Below are positions 26,095-35,432 of a stretch of 64,000 nucleotides of DNA, one piece after another. The position numbers were made by a program, and so were the translations under genes. Every line of letters begins with the position of its first letter. The first letter of the stretch is position 1. The DNA lies in NCBI RefSeq assembly GCF_022878925.1, contig NZ_CP084627.1, forward strand, positions 558,001 to 622,000. Reading direction: 5' to 3'. Under the pieces are notes generated by a model. That model had not been told where the DNA came from, did not search any database, and saw only the letters and a program-made list of their open reading frames with translations. The DNA is from Caballeronia sp. TF1N1 (GTDB lineage Bacteria; Pseudomonadota; Gammaproteobacteria; Burkholderiales; Burkholderiaceae).

Positions 26095-27101
26095 ACCCGA
26101 ACGACGCTGATTTTCCGGTGTTTCCCTTTACCGCGCTCGTCGGGCAGGAGGCCTTGCAGCAGGCGCTCTTGCTCGCGGCTATCGATCCGGCGCTTGGCGG
26201 CGTGCTCGTCAGCGGCCCACGCGGAACGGCGAAGTCCACTGCCGCACGCGCCCTTGCCGAGCTATTGCCCGAAGGCCGGCTCGTCACGCTGCCGCTCGGC
26301 GCAAGCGAAGAGCAGTTGATCGGTACGCTCGATATTCAAAGCGCCTTGCGCGACGGCGGCGTGACCTTTTCGCCGGGCTTGCTTGCAAAAGCGCATCTCG
26401 GCGTGCTCTATGTCGATGAAGTGAATCTGCTGCCCAACCCGCTCGTCGATCAGTTGCTGGATGTCGCGGCAAGCGGCGTGAACGTCATCGAGCGCGATGG
26501 CATTTCGCATCGGCATGAAGCGCGTTTCGTATTGATCGGCACGATGAATCCCGAAGAAGGCGAATTGCGTCCGCAATTGCTCGACCGCTTCGGGCTCGCG
26601 GTCGAATTGAACAATTGCTTCGATGCGAGCGTGCGGCAACGGATCGTCAAGGCACGCCTCGCGTTCGATATGGATGCTGAAGCATTCTGCGCACGCCATG
26701 CCGATGCACAGTCCGCGCTAGCAGAACGCATTCATGCAGCACGTGCCGTGCTATTCGCGCTCGATCCGGACGACGCGGTGCATGCGCGCGTGAGCGCGCT
26801 TTGCATCGCCGCTCACGTGGACGGCTTGCGCGCCGATCTCGTGATGCTGCGTGCGGCGAGAGCGCTCGCGGCATTCGAAGGCGCGAGCAACGTGCAGACG
26901 CTTCATGTCGATCGCGTGGCCGACGCCGTGCTGAAGCATCGACGACGCGAGGCCGATGCATCGAAAGGCGAAGCGCCGCAGCGGCCCGCCCCGCGCGATA
27001 ACGGCAGCACGAATGAAAGCGATTGGGGCTACATGCCGCCCGAGCCAGCAGGCACGGCGAAGGTCAAGCAAGTCAGACCGCTTGCCGCAAAAAAAGCCTG
27101 A
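26091..27101 (+). CDS. Magnesium chelatase ChlI-like AAA+ subunit of the cobaltochelatase
   Basis: A 336-residue AAA+ ATPase of the ChlI/BchI type. Walker A is SGPRGTAKST at 41-50, Walker B is VLYVDEV with Asp108 and Glu109, and sensor 1 is GTMNPEEGELRPQLLDRF. It starts with TTG at 26091, overlapping the cobN stop (TTGA). Canonical CobN works with CobS, which has a different architecture. Here a BchI-like motor stands in for it, as in pseudomonads. The last 50 residues are a basic low-complexity tail. Confidence 0.9.
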   Translation: MNPNDADFPVFPFTALVGQEALQQALLLAAIDPALGGVLVSGPRGTAKSTAARALAELLPEGRLVTLPLGASEEQLIGTLDIQSALRDGGVTFSPGLLAKAHLGVLYVDEVNLLPNPLVDQLLDVAASGVNVIERDGISHRHEARFVLIGTMNPEEGELRPQLLDRFGLAVELNNCFDASVRQRIVKARLAFDMDAEAFCARHADAQSALAERIHAARAVLFALDPDDAVHARVSALCIAAHVDGLRADLVMLRAARALAAFEGASNVQTLHVDRVADAVLKHRRREADASKGEAPQRPAPRDNGSTNESDWGYMPPEPAGTAKVKQVRPLAAKKA

Positions 27102-27172
27102 GCCATCGGAGACACGAAGCGGATGCTCAAGAGCATCGTCTTCGATGGCGTGAAGCGCGGGCACGCGGTCGC

Positions 27173-27781
27173 ATGACCGGTCGCGAAGGCGATGAAAGCA
27201 CTACGCTCGACTGGATATCGACGCTACGCGCGAAACGTGCCGAGCGTCTCGATGCACGGCATCTTCGCTATCGACGTGTGCAGGGCGAAGCGGCGTCGTT
27301 GCATTGCTTTCTTCTCGATTGCTCGGGATCGATGCTCACGGGTGAACGGCTCGCGCGTGCCAAGGGCTTGTTGATTGCGTTGTTCGATCGGGCTTATCGC
27401 GAGCGTGCGGAAATTGCGCTCGTATGTTTCGGTGGCGGGCGTGCGGAAGTGCGTCGTCAGCCGGGCGCCGCGCATTGGTGGAACGAGCGCTGGGTGAGTC
27501 CTATCGGTGGCGGTGGTGGCACGCCGCTGGCGTTGGGTCTTTCGAGTGCGCAGACCGTGCTTGCACGAGCCGCGCGTCGAAGACCCGCGCAGCGTCGCTG
27601 GCTGTGGGTGCTGACCGATGGCCGCACGAACGAGACGCCCGCGCCGCCGCAGTGCGCGGACCGCGTCGTGCTGGTGGACTTCGATGAAGGGCAATTCGGA
27701 GTCGGGCAAGCGAGCACGTTGGCGCTACGCTGGGCGGCGGAGTACTTTCATGCGAGCGAACTGAGCGCGGACTTGCGGTAG
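27173..27781 (+). CDS. Short VWA-domain (ChlD/CobT-like) chelatase subunit
   Basis: A 202-residue protein that is almost only a von Willebrand A domain. The metal site DxSxS is Asp49, Ser51 and Ser53 in LLDCSGSML. VLTDGRTNE follows near 146, with a GGGGGTPLA loop for the third metal contact. It corresponds to the C-terminal third of ChlD/BchD and lacks the AAA+ half. ATG 27173 overlaps the stop of a 17-codon ORF that starts at 27123 after CGGAG, so it may be reached by translational coupling. The gene converges on cobJ ten bases away. Confidence 0.85.
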   Translation: MTGREGDESTTLDWISTLRAKRAERLDARHLRYRRVQGEAASLHCFLLDCSGSMLTGERLARAKGLLIALFDRAYRERAEIALVCFGGGRAEVRRQPGAAHWWNERWVSPIGGGGGTPLALGLSSAQTVLARAARRRPAQRRWLWVLTDGRTNETPAPPQCADRVVLVDFDEGQFGVGQASTLALRWAAEYFHASELSADLR

Positions 27782-27791
27782 CCTGCCCGTG

Positions 27792-29444
27792 TCATTCATA
27801 CCATCGCGGCGTATAAACCCATGCGCCATCGCCGATCACGCGCGTGGTCGATGATCCGACGATCACCATCGTTCGCATGTCCACCATCGTGCTGTCCAAC
27901 TCGCCAAGCGTCATGATGCGAAGCGTCTCGCCCGCGCGTCCCACATCGCGCCCGAGCACGACCGGCGTTTTGGCATCGCGATGCTGCTTCACGATTTCGA
28001 TCGCGCGATCGAATTGCCAGGGCCGTGCCTTCGATAGCGGGTTGTAGAACGCCATGACGAAATCGGCCTGACCCGCATGCGCTATGCGTTTCTCGATGAC
28101 GCCCCATGGCTTCAAATTATCCGATAGCGACAATACGCAGAAGTCATGGCCGAGCGGTGCGCCCGCACGCGCCGCCGTGGCAAGCGACGCCGATACGCCC
28201 GGCACGATCTCGAGTTTCACGGCATGCCATGACGCGTTTGCTTCCTTGTCGAGTGCTTCGAGCACGGCTGCCGCCATGGCGAACACACCCGGATCGCCCG
28301 ACGATACGACCACTACCCTGCGTCCCTCGCTTGCCAGTTCGAACGCATGTCGCGCGCGCTGCAACTCTTCGCGATTGTCCGTCATATGCGCGCGTTGATC
28401 GGCGCGAAACGGGCCTGCCATGCGCACGTAGGTTTCGTAACCGAGCACGTCTTCTGCGACATGGAGCGCGGCTTTTGCGGCGGGCGTCATCATCTCGGAG
28501 CTGCCTGGACCGAGACCGATCACGGTCAACGTGCCGCGTGCACGGCCTATCGCCTGCGCATCGACGGGCGCGTTGGCGACGTGCAATGCAACGTCGCCGT
28601 TGTGCGAAACATCGAAAGGCGGGGCGTCGCTGAAACGCAATGGCACGTCGAGCGCTTGCGCGGCATCGGCGAGACGTTGCGATGTCATTGCGTGCGTGGG
28701 CGCGACCAGCACAGCGAGTGCGAGCGGCGCGAGGCTTCGTGCTTGAAGTGCCTTGCGTACGCATTCCGCTACTTCGCCGTTCGTCGCGTCGTCTTCGATC
28801 CATGCAATCACACAACGTGGATGAATCACGAGACTGTGTTCATCGCGGGCGCTTTCGGGCGTGATGCGGATGGCGCGCAACGCATCGTCGGCGCGAGGAA
28901 GGGCTGCCTGATCGAGCCACGGCGCGTGGCCTTCCACGCGCGTCGTTGCTCCGCCAAGCAAGTCGGACACGAAGCGCTTGCCGCGTTCGATATCCGCCAG
29001 TACGTAGCCTTCGGGCGGCGCGAGCAGACATTGACCGAAGCGTAATTCGCCGCTCGTCGTGATGGCCGGTACGATACCGAGCATCTGGCCGATTTCACGC
29101 GCAAGCACGTTCACGCCGCTCATGCCGCCGAGCAGCGGCACGACCACGCTGCCGTCCTGCGCGACGGCGAGCACCGGCGGCTCCGCGCCTTTATTCGCAA
29201 GCGACGCTGCCAGCGCGCGAATCACGATGCCTGCTGAACACAGCGCGACGATTGGCGAGCCTGCCGCGTAGAGTGCCCGCACGTGCGCGCCGAAGTCGTC
29301 GAAGGAGACGTCCACGTTCACGCGACTAGCGAGCCCATGAACGAGCGATCCCGGACGACACGCCTGAATCTTGCGCGCGATAGTCAGCGCACCGTTGCCG
29401 AGCACGACGATGGCAAGCGGCTTCGCTACGTCTATGCGCTCCAT
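27792..29444 (-). CDS. cobJ: Precorrin-3B C17-methyltransferase fused to a CbiG-like domain
   Basis: A 550-residue fusion. Residues 10-150 match the CbiG N-terminal domain ([34 protein letters not shown]). Residues 210-290 resemble the CbiG C-terminal/CobE fold. Residues 306-550 are the SAM-dependent CobJ/CbiH methyltransferase, with TVIGLGPGS, the [13 protein letters not shown] loop and [25 protein letters not shown]. CobJ contracts the ring and methylates C17; CbiG opens the lactone and releases the two-carbon unit. The start overlaps the end of cobI by 13 bases, within a cobG-cobH-cobI-cobJ operon. Confidence 0.93.
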   Translation of the reverse strand: MERIDVAKPLAIVVLGNGALTIARKIQACRPGSLVHGLASRVNVDVSFDDFGAHVRALYAAGSPIVALCSAGIVIRALAASLANKGAEPPVLAVAQDGSVVVPLLGGMSGVNVLAREIGQMLGIVPAITTSGELRFGQCLLAPPEGYVLADIERGKRFVSDLLGGATTRVEGHAPWLDQAALPRADDALRAIRITPESARDEHSLVIHPRCVIAWIEDDATNGEVAECVRKALQARSLAPLALAVLVAPTHAMTSQRLADAAQALDVPLRFSDAPPFDVSHNGDVALHVANAPVDAQAIGRARGTLTVIGLGPGSSEMMTPAAKAALHVAEDVLGYETYVRMAGPFRADQRAHMTDNREELQRARHAFELASEGRRVVVVSSGDPGVFAMAAAVLEALDKEANASWHAVKLEIVPGVSASLATAARAGAPLGHDFCVLSLSDNLKPWGVIEKRIAHAGQADFVMAFYNPLSKARPWQFDRAIEIVKQHRDAKTPVVLGRDVGRAGETLRIMTLGELDSTMVDMRTMVIVGSSTTRVIGDGAWVYTPRWYE

Positions 29445-30157
29445 TTCGTCCCCGGCACGACCAACAGCGAGAAGTAGGGCGATGCCATTGGATCGACTTC
29501 GTTCAGCGGCACGATGCGTTGATTCGCCATCGTCGCGCGTTCCACATACAACGCGCGTTTGTCGAGCCCGAGTTCCGCCAGCACACGACGCACTTTGTCG
29601 AAGTTGCGGCCGAGCTTCATGATGACGGCGGCATCGCTCGTCGCCAGCTTTCGTTTTAGTTCGGCTTCCGAAAGAACGCCCGATAGCACCGCAAGGCTCT
29701 GATTACGATAAACCAGTGGCACGCCAAGCACTGCGACGCCGCCCAGCATCGAACAGACGCCGGGCACGACTTCTGCCTCGAAGCGCGCGGCAAGGCGATC
29801 GTGCAGATACATGTACGAGCCGTAGAAGAACGGATCGCCTTCGCAGATCACCGCCACGTCGCGGCCGGCTTCGAGATGATCCGCAATGGCGAGCGCGCAT
29901 TCATCGTAGAACGCGCTGATGATCGTCTCGTAGCAAAGCGGCGGTTCGAGCGCTTCGGTCGTCACGGGATAGACGAGCGGCAAGCGCGTCTGCGTGTCTT
30001 CGAGATGAGATTCGATGATGCCGAACGCGTTGCCCTTCTTCCCCTTCGCGACGAAATACGCGACCACGGGCGCCGCCTTGAGCAGCTTCAACGCCTTCAC
30101 CGTGATGAGATCGGGATCGCCCGGACCGACGCCCAGACCATGGAGTCTTCCGCTCAT
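29432..30157 (-). CDS. cobI: Precorrin-2 C20-methyltransferase
   Basis: A 241-residue SAM-dependent tetrapyrrole methylase of the CobI/CbiL type, which converts precorrin-2 to precorrin-3A. The N-terminal [13 protein letters not shown] motif, the [14 protein letters not shown] loop with the SAM-binding GDP, and [11 protein letters not shown] are present. ATG 30157 overlaps the cobH stop as TGATG, which favours it over the GTG one codon upstream. Length is normal. Confidence 0.95.
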   Translation of the reverse strand: MSGRLHGLGVGPGDPDLITVKALKLLKAAPVVAYFVAKGKKGNAFGIIESHLEDTQTRLPLVYPVTTEALEPPLCYETIISAFYDECALAIADHLEAGRDVAVICEGDPFFYGSYMYLHDRLAARFEAEVVPGVCSMLGGVAVLGVPLVYRNQSLAVLSGVLSEAELKRKLATSDAAVIMKLGRNFDKVRRVLAELGLDKRALYVERATMANQRIVPLNEVDPMASPYFSLLVVPGTKWSA

Positions 30158-30783
30158 CACTCGGCCTCCGATGCGAGCGCATTCACGGCGGCCGCCGCCA
30201 TCGCGCTGCCGCCGCGTCGTCCGAGCAACGCGACGAAAGGAATGCCACGGCTGTCGGCGGCAAGCATGGCTTTCGATTCCGCCGCGCCGATAAAGCCCAC
30301 TGGAAAGCCGAGGATGAGCGCGGGCTTCGGTGCGCCGTCGTCGATCATGTCGAGTAGATGAAAGAGCGCGGTGGGCGCATTGCCGATTGCGACGATCGCA
30401 CCCGCAAGATCAGGCCGCCAGAGTTCGACTGCGGCAGCGGAGCGCGTGTTGTGCATCGCACGGGCGCGTTCCGGCACGGAGGCATCGCCGAGCGTGCAGA
30501 TCACGCGATTATTCGCGGGAAGGCGCGCGCGCGTGATGCCTTCGGCGACCATGCGCGCATCGCAGAGAATGGGCGCGCCGCTCACGAGCGCTTCACGGCC
30601 CGCGATACCGGCATCGCACGAGAAGCGCAGGTCATCGACGATATCGATCATGCCGCACGCATGAATCAGCCGCACGGCGAGCTTTTCGAGGTTGGCGGGA
30701 ATGGCGGCGAGGTTGGCTTCGGCGCGAATCGTCGCGAACGATTGCCGGTAAATCTCCGCACCGTCGCGGATATAGTCAGACAT
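30157..30783 (-). CDS. cobH: Precorrin-8X methylmutase
   Basis: A 208-residue CobH/CbiC protein, which moves the methyl group from C11 to C12 to give hydrogenobyrinate. The catalytic His is in [10 protein letters not shown], and the [14 protein letters not shown] and [13 protein letters not shown] motifs are conserved. ATG 30783 has GGAG eight bases upstream; ATG 30789 has the same site only two bases away. It overlaps the end of cobG by eight bases and the start of cobI, so the operon is tightly coupled. Confidence 0.95.
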   Translation of the reverse strand: MSDYIRDGAEIYRQSFATIRAEANLAAIPANLEKLAVRLIHACGMIDIVDDLRFSCDAGIAGREALVSGAPILCDARMVAEGITRARLPANNRVICTLGDASVPERARAMHNTRSAAAVELWRPDLAGAIVAIGNAPTALFHLLDMIDDGAPKPALILGFPVGFIGAAESKAMLAADSRGIPFVALLGRRGGSAMAAAAVNALASEAE

Positions 30784-32017
30784 CGGCATGACTCCGGGCG
30801 AGCCATGCGGCCGCCTCTTCGATGAGGAGGTTATGGGCGATCACGTGTGTGCCTCGAAGCACGTCGTAGCGGCCGGGCGCAACGGCAACGAGCGTGTTTT
30901 CGACGGGATGCGCCGCCGCACAAAAGCGCTCGCAGCCGCTCAGATGCGCGTGCGCATGCTCGGGCAGCAAGGCGGCTAATCGATGCGCGTCCGCTTTCGT
31001 ATCGGCACGGCTTTTCGCGCAGCCCGAAGAACCCGCGCATGCGATCAGACGCGCGAACGGATCGCGTGGATCGGTGGCGAGGCCAAGCGCGCGAAGGGCG
31101 TCGACGACATGCGTCATGCGATTCGCGTGCACGTCCGGCAGCAACACACTTTGCCAGGGCGTCATCACGACGCGTTCTTCGGCGAGATCGGCGATTGCGT
31201 GAAGCGTATTAGCATCGAGGCGGCCGAGCGGCGCTTGCGCGCCGACATAGTCCGCACGCGCGCCGAGTCGTAACGTTGCATCGGAAGGCGCGCGACGCCA
31301 TGTCTGAAGAGCGGCGTCGTGCTGTGTTTCGAAGTCGAGGGCATGGAGAAAGCCCGCTATTCCAACGCGTGCGAGCACATCGCGCATGCGGTGTTCTTGC
31401 ACCGATGCCAGCGCTAAAAACGCCTGCAGCACGGCCAGGATGAAGCGCTTCGCGTCGTCACGGGCGATCGCGCCCGAGGCAGGCGCATGTTCCTCACGAT
31501 GCGGCATCGATCCTGCAAAGCCGAATGCGAAGCGCGCGCCATTGTCCAGCGCTGAAAGCCAAAGATCGTGCGGATGATCGAGCATCGCAAGCGTTTCGCC
31601 ATCGTCGATCTGCAACGCGAACTTCGGCGACAACGCGTGCAACGCGGCATTGGCCTGCATGCTTTCGACGATATCCGCTGCAAGCGCACGCGTTCCCGTC
31701 CTCGCAAGCGGACTCAGCATGACATTGCGGATATCGTCGGCGCCGGCCGTGGTCGGACCGAGGCCCGCCGCGAGCACGATGTCGATGAGTTCCGCGTGGG
31801 CATCGTCGCGAATGCCGCGCAGTTGCAGATTGGCGCGATTGGTCACTTCGATCGTGCCGGAACCGCAGCGCTCGGCGGCGTGCGCCACGGCATGCGCGGC
31901 TTCGCGACGCAACTCGCCACCGGCAAGACGCACGCGCGCAAGGGCGCCATCGCGTGCGGGCACGATACGCATGAGGCCGGGACAGGCCGAAGACCGAGGC
32001 GGCAAGAACGATTCCAA
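30776..32017 (-). CDS. cobG: Precorrin-3B synthase
   Basis: A 413-residue member of the nitrite/sulfite reductase fold. CobG is the oxygen-using enzyme that hydroxylates C20 and forms the lactone of precorrin-3B. The siroheme/4Fe-4S ligand set is seen as Cys327 and Cys333 (CAGSSGC) and Cys362 and Cys366 (CERFC). The N-terminal SACPGLMRIVPARDG motif is typical. The only in-frame start that keeps this motif is TTG at 32017; the frame is closed ten codons upstream. A cobalamin riboswitch lies in its leader. Confidence 0.93.
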   Translation of the reverse strand: MESFLPPRSSACPGLMRIVPARDGALARVRLAGGELRREAAHAVAHAAERCGSGTIEVTNRANLQLRGIRDDAHAELIDIVLAAGLGPTTAGADDIRNVMLSPLARTGTRALAADIVESMQANAALHALSPKFALQIDDGETLAMLDHPHDLWLSALDNGARFAFGFAGSMPHREEHAPASGAIARDDAKRFILAVLQAFLALASVQEHRMRDVLARVGIAGFLHALDFETQHDAALQTWRRAPSDATLRLGARADYVGAQAPLGRLDANTLHAIADLAEERVVMTPWQSVLLPDVHANRMTHVVDALRALGLATDPRDPFARLIACAGSSGCAKSRADTKADAHRLAALLPEHAHAHLSGCERFCAAAHPVENTLVAVAPGRYDVLRGTHVIAHNLLIEEAAAWLARSHADV

Positions 32018-32121
32018 AAGCTCGACCGTATGCTCAAGCGCTTAAGTTGCGAACCGGTACACCCCGCCCGGCAGGCTTCGCGCAATTGCGTTGAATAGCG
32101 TTGAATAGCAGTGAATGCTTA

Positions 32122-32272
32122 CGTCGGCAGGTCTCTTGGCTGGCAGGTCGACATTCGCGCTAGCCTTCCCGGTAAAAACCAGTGGCAGTGGAGCGCGGAC
32201 TCGCTGCGTACAATTGCGGGGGCAGCCACAGTTTTGCTGTGTTCCCTGTTAGGCCATGAGGCTCGATACCGA
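32122..32272 (-). promoter_or_regulatory. Cobalamin riboswitch upstream of cobG-cobH-cobI-cobJ
   Basis: On the minus strand the leader reads GGCCTAACAGGGAACACAGC, then GTGGCTGCCCCCGCAATTGT (B12 box), GCGAGTCCGCGC, CCACTGCCACTGG, CCGGGAAGGC and GACCTGCCGACG. These are the ordered parts of a cobalamin riboswitch. About 105 bases separate it from the cobG TTG. I see no strong terminator between them, so control may act on translation. Ends are approximate. Confidence 0.93.
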
Positions 32273-32302
32273 TCGAACCCTTCAGGCACCGACGAACGCG
32301 CT

Positions 32303-32330
32303 ATTATGCCCGCTTTTATCGACCATCAGA
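32303..32330 (-). promoter_or_regulatory. Possible promoter of the cobG transcript
   Basis: TCTGAT and CATAAT are 16 bases apart on the minus strand, 30 bases before the riboswitch. The -10 is one base from consensus, the -35 is poor. On the plus strand the same bases give TATTAT, which could serve cobL. Confidence 0.35.
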
Positions 32331-32388
32331 CCGCTTCCCGCCTTGCGCGGGTGCTTCAAACGCGGGATTCGCCCGTAGGAGGCCGCAC

Positions 32389-33591
32389 ATGTCGAACTGG
32401 CTGACCGTCGTGGGTATCGGCGAGGACGGCTGGCATGGGCTTGGCCGCGAGGCGCGGCGCGCGCTCTTCGAAGCACGGTCGATCCACGGCGGCGAACGTC
32501 ACCTCGCGTTTCTGCCGGCGCGTATCGCGGCGCGCCGCGTGCCATGGCCAAGCCCGTTTTCCGTCGATGCCGTGCTCGCCGAGCGCGGCGTCCAAACATG
32601 CGTGCTTGCGAGCGGCGACCCCATGTTCTTCGGCGTCGGCGCCACGCTTGCGCGCGAATTATCCGCGGAAGAAATGCGCGTCATGCCCGCGCCTTCGTCG
32701 CTGTCGCTGGCGGCGGCGCGCTTGGGCTGGCCGTTGCAGGACGCGCAATGCGTGTCGCTCGTCGGGCGGCCGGTGGCGTCCCTGCTCGCGCATGTGTTTC
32801 GCGGCGGACGTCTGCTCGTCCTGAGCGCCGATGGCGCAACACCCGCCGCCGTCACGCAGCTTCTCACGCTGCATGGTTTCGGCGCGAGCCGCGTGACGGT
32901 GTTCGAGCATCTGGGCGGCGCGAACGAACGCCGGTTCGACGAACGTGCGGACGACTGGCGCGAGCCACGCGTGGCGGCGCTCAATCTCATGGCGATCGAA
33001 TGCCGCACGCATGCGGGCCACGCGGGGCCATCGCTCACGCCGGGTCTTGCCGACGACGCGTATCGGCACGACGGCCAGCTCACCAAGCGCGATGTACGCG
33101 CCGTGACGCTCGCACGTCTCGCGCCGCAACCGGGCGAATTGCTGTGGGATGTCGGCGCGGGTTGCGGGTCCATCGGTATCGAGTGGATGCGCGCGCATCC
33201 CGCTTGCCGCGCGATTGCAATCGAAGCGAACGAAGGGCGGCAGCGTCTCATCGAACATAACCGCGATGCGCTCGGCGTGCCTGCGCTGCAACTCGTCAAG
33301 GGCGAGGCGCCCGGCGCGCTCGACGGTTTGAGCGCGCCGGATGCCGTGTTCATCGGCGGCGGCGTGACCGTGCCGGGTCTCCTCGATGCGTGCTGGGCGC
33401 GCGTGCGGCAGGGCGGTCGGCTGATCGTCAACGCCGTGACCTTGCAGAGCGAAGCGGCGCTCGTTGCATGGCGCGCGGAGCATGGCGGCGAGCTGACGCG
33501 GATCGGCATCGCACGGGCCGAGCCGCTCGGCAGTTTCGATACATGGCGGCAAGCGCTGCCGATCACGCTTCTGCACGCGAAGAAGCCATGA
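32389..33591 (+). CDS. cobL: Precorrin-6Y C5,15-methyltransferase (decarboxylating)
   Basis: A 400-residue two-domain enzyme. Residues 1-200 are the CbiE-type methylase ([28 protein letters not shown]), which methylates C5. Residues 225-400 are the CbiT-type methyltransferase ([24 protein letters not shown] motif; [12 protein letters not shown]), which decarboxylates and methylates C15. A strong AGGAGG site lies six bases before the ATG. It heads cobL-cbiD-cobK-cobM. No riboswitch is visible on this strand, in contrast to the divergent cobG operon. Confidence 0.95.
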   Translation: MSNWLTVVGIGEDGWHGLGREARRALFEARSIHGGERHLAFLPARIAARRVPWPSPFSVDAVLAERGVQTCVLASGDPMFFGVGATLARELSAEEMRVMPAPSSLSLAAARLGWPLQDAQCVSLVGRPVASLLAHVFRGGRLLVLSADGATPAAVTQLLTLHGFGASRVTVFEHLGGANERRFDERADDWREPRVAALNLMAIECRTHAGHAGPSLTPGLADDAYRHDGQLTKRDVRAVTLARLAPQPGELLWDVGAGCGSIGIEWMRAHPACRAIAIEANEGRQRLIEHNRDALGVPALQLVKGEAPGALDGLSAPDAVFIGGGVTVPGLLDACWARVRQGGRLIVNAVTLQSEAALVAWRAEHGGELTRIGIARAEPLGSFDTWRQALPITLLHAKKP

Positions 33592-33603
33592 GCTCGCCGG
33601 CGA

Positions 33604-34704
33604 ATGACCATCCCGATGCGTGACGAAACGCCCGAACAGTCCGCGCCGCTCAGAAGCGGCTACACGACGGGAAGCTGCGCGACCGTGACGAGTCTCGCGG
33701 CCGCGCGCCTTTTGTTGCTCGGCGAGCCGAGCGAGCGCGCGGAGATCGTGCTGCCGAAGGGCCAGTCCGTGACCATGCCGCTCGCGTTCTGCCGTCTTGC
33801 CGGCGATGCAGCGGAAGCGGGCGTCATCAAGGATGCCGGCGACGATCCCGATGTCACGCATGGCGCGCTCGTCATAGCTCGCGTGCGGCTTGCGGCGCGG
33901 CATGGCGTACGCTTTCATGCGGGGCCGGGCGTTGGCACCGTGACGCGCGCGGGCCTTGCGTTGCCGATCGGCGAGCCGGCCATCAACCCCGTTCCCCGCA
34001 AAATGATGAGCGAGCATCTCGAAGCACTCGCCACGCAAGCGGGTTATGCGGGCGGTTTCGACGTGAGCATCGGCGTGGAGAATGGCGAGGCGCTTGCGCT
34101 CAAGACGATGAATCCGCGGCTCGGCATTATCGGCGGACTGTCGATACTCGGTACCACCGGCATAGTCCGGCCGTTTTCGTGTGCGGCTTATATCGCGTCG
34201 ATCCATCAGGGGATCGATGTCGCGCGCGCCAATGGCGTGCAACATATCGCGGCGTGCACCGGCAATCAGAGCGAGGACGCCATGCGCGCGCGTTACGGCT
34301 TGCCGGATATGGCGCTCATCGAAATGGGCGATTTCGCGGGTGCGGTTTTGAAGCACTTGCGTCGCGCGCCGGTCGAAAAACTTAGTGTTTGCGGCGGCTT
34401 CGGCAAACTCAGCAAGCTTGCGGCGGGACATATGGATCTGCACAGCCGCACGTCGAGTATCGACTTGCCGCTTCTCGCCACCTGGGCCGCCGATGCTGGC
34501 GCGAGCATCGCGTTGCAGCACGCGATTCGCGCGGCCAACACGAGTCAGGAGGCGCTTAAGCTGGCGCGCGGCGAAGGCATCGCGCTCGGCGATATCGTCT
34601 GCGCGCGAGCCCGCGAAGTGGCGCTCGACGTCGTGCCGCAAGGCATCGTCGTGGAGACTTTCGCCATCGACAGGCAAGGGCAAATCGTCGGGAGCGCGCA
34701 ATGA
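33604..34704 (+). CDS. cbiD: Cobalt-precorrin-5B/precorrin-5B C1-methyltransferase CbiD
   Basis: A 366-residue CbiD protein. [19 protein letters not shown] near the N terminus, GAGP-like [14 protein letters not shown] at about 100, and [12 protein letters not shown] near 262 are characteristic. CbiD methylates C1 in the anaerobic route after CbiG has removed the two-carbon unit. In the classical aerobic route CobF does both tasks. No CobF is present here, so CbiD presumably fills that place. An ATG four codons later is also possible as start. The stop overlaps the cobK start (ATGA). Confidence 0.95.
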   Translation: MTIPMRDETPEQSAPLRSGYTTGSCATVTSLAAARLLLLGEPSERAEIVLPKGQSVTMPLAFCRLAGDAAEAGVIKDAGDDPDVTHGALVIARVRLAARHGVRFHAGPGVGTVTRAGLALPIGEPAINPVPRKMMSEHLEALATQAGYAGGFDVSIGVENGEALALKTMNPRLGIIGGLSILGTTGIVRPFSCAAYIASIHQGIDVARANGVQHIAACTGNQSEDAMRARYGLPDMALIEMGDFAGAVLKHLRRAPVEKLSVCGGFGKLSKLAAGHMDLHSRTSSIDLPLLATWAADAGASIALQHAIRAANTSQEALKLARGEGIALGDIVCARAREVALDVVPQGIVVETFAIDRQGQIVGSAQ

Positions 34705-35432
34705 AGCGCGTGCTATTGCTCGGCGGCACCGGCGACGCGCTCGTCATTGCGCGCAAGCTGGGCACGTCGCATGTCTACAGTCTCGCGGGGCTCGGGCGTG
34801 TGCCGACGGATCTCGCATGTGAGGTTCGCGTCGGCGGTTTTGGCGGCGTGGCGGGTCTGGCAACGTATCTGCGTGAAGAAGACATCGCGCTCGTGCTCGA
34901 TGCCACGCATCCCTACGCCGCGCAGATGAGCCGTCATGCACGCGAAGCGTGTACGCTCATTGGCGTGCCCTTGTGGGCCGTGCGTCGTCCGGCATGGCAA
35001 CCGCGAGCAGGCGACATCTGGCGCGAGGCGCGCGATTGGCCAGGCGTCGTCGATGCAATCGCGGCCTATGAAAAGCCGTTATTCACGCTCGGACGCGAGC
35101 CGCTTGCGCATCTGGACGAGATACCCGCGTCGCAATTCTGGACTATCCGTTGTCTCGACCCGCACGAAGGCAACGCGCGTGCGCGGATCGTCGATGCGCG
35201 CGGGCCGTTCAGCATCGAAGGCGAGCGCGCGTTGTTCGATGCGGCGCGTATCGATGTCGTCGTCAGCAAAAACAGCGGCGGCCGCGCGACCGAAGCGAAG
35301 CTCGCGGTGGCGCGCGAACGCGGCTTGCCCGTCGTGATGCTTGCGCGGCCCGCGCTTCCCGAAGCCGATCGCGCACTCGACGATCCGGCAAGCGCGCTCG
35401 ATGCACTCACAACCGAACTTCCTCTTCCATGA
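34701..35432 (+). CDS. cobK: Precorrin-6A reductase
   Basis: A 243-residue CobK/CbiJ enzyme, which reduces precorrin-6A to 6B with NADPH. It begins [18 protein letters not shown], the nucleotide-binding start of the family. [21 protein letters not shown] and VVSKNSGG are the conserved stretches. Both ends overlap neighbours (ATGA with cbiD and with cobM), so the three are coupled. Confidence 0.95.
   Translation: MKRVLLLGGTGDALVIARKLGTSHVYSLAGLGRVPTDLACEVRVGGFGGVAGLATYLREEDIALVLDATHPYAAQMSRHAREACTLIGVPLWAVRRPAWQPRAGDIWREARDWPGVVDAIAAYEKPLFTLGREPLAHLDEIPASQFWTIRCLDPHEGNARARIVDARGPFSIEGERALFDAARIDVVVSKNSGGRATEAKLAVARERGLPVVMLARPALPEADRALDDPASALDALTTELPLP

Noticed and set aside
32659-34701. A 680-codon open frame on the minus strand opposite cobL and cbiD
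   Set aside because: It is the antisense shadow of two clear cobalamin genes in GC-rich DNA. Its translation is Arg/His/Ala-rich with no domain.
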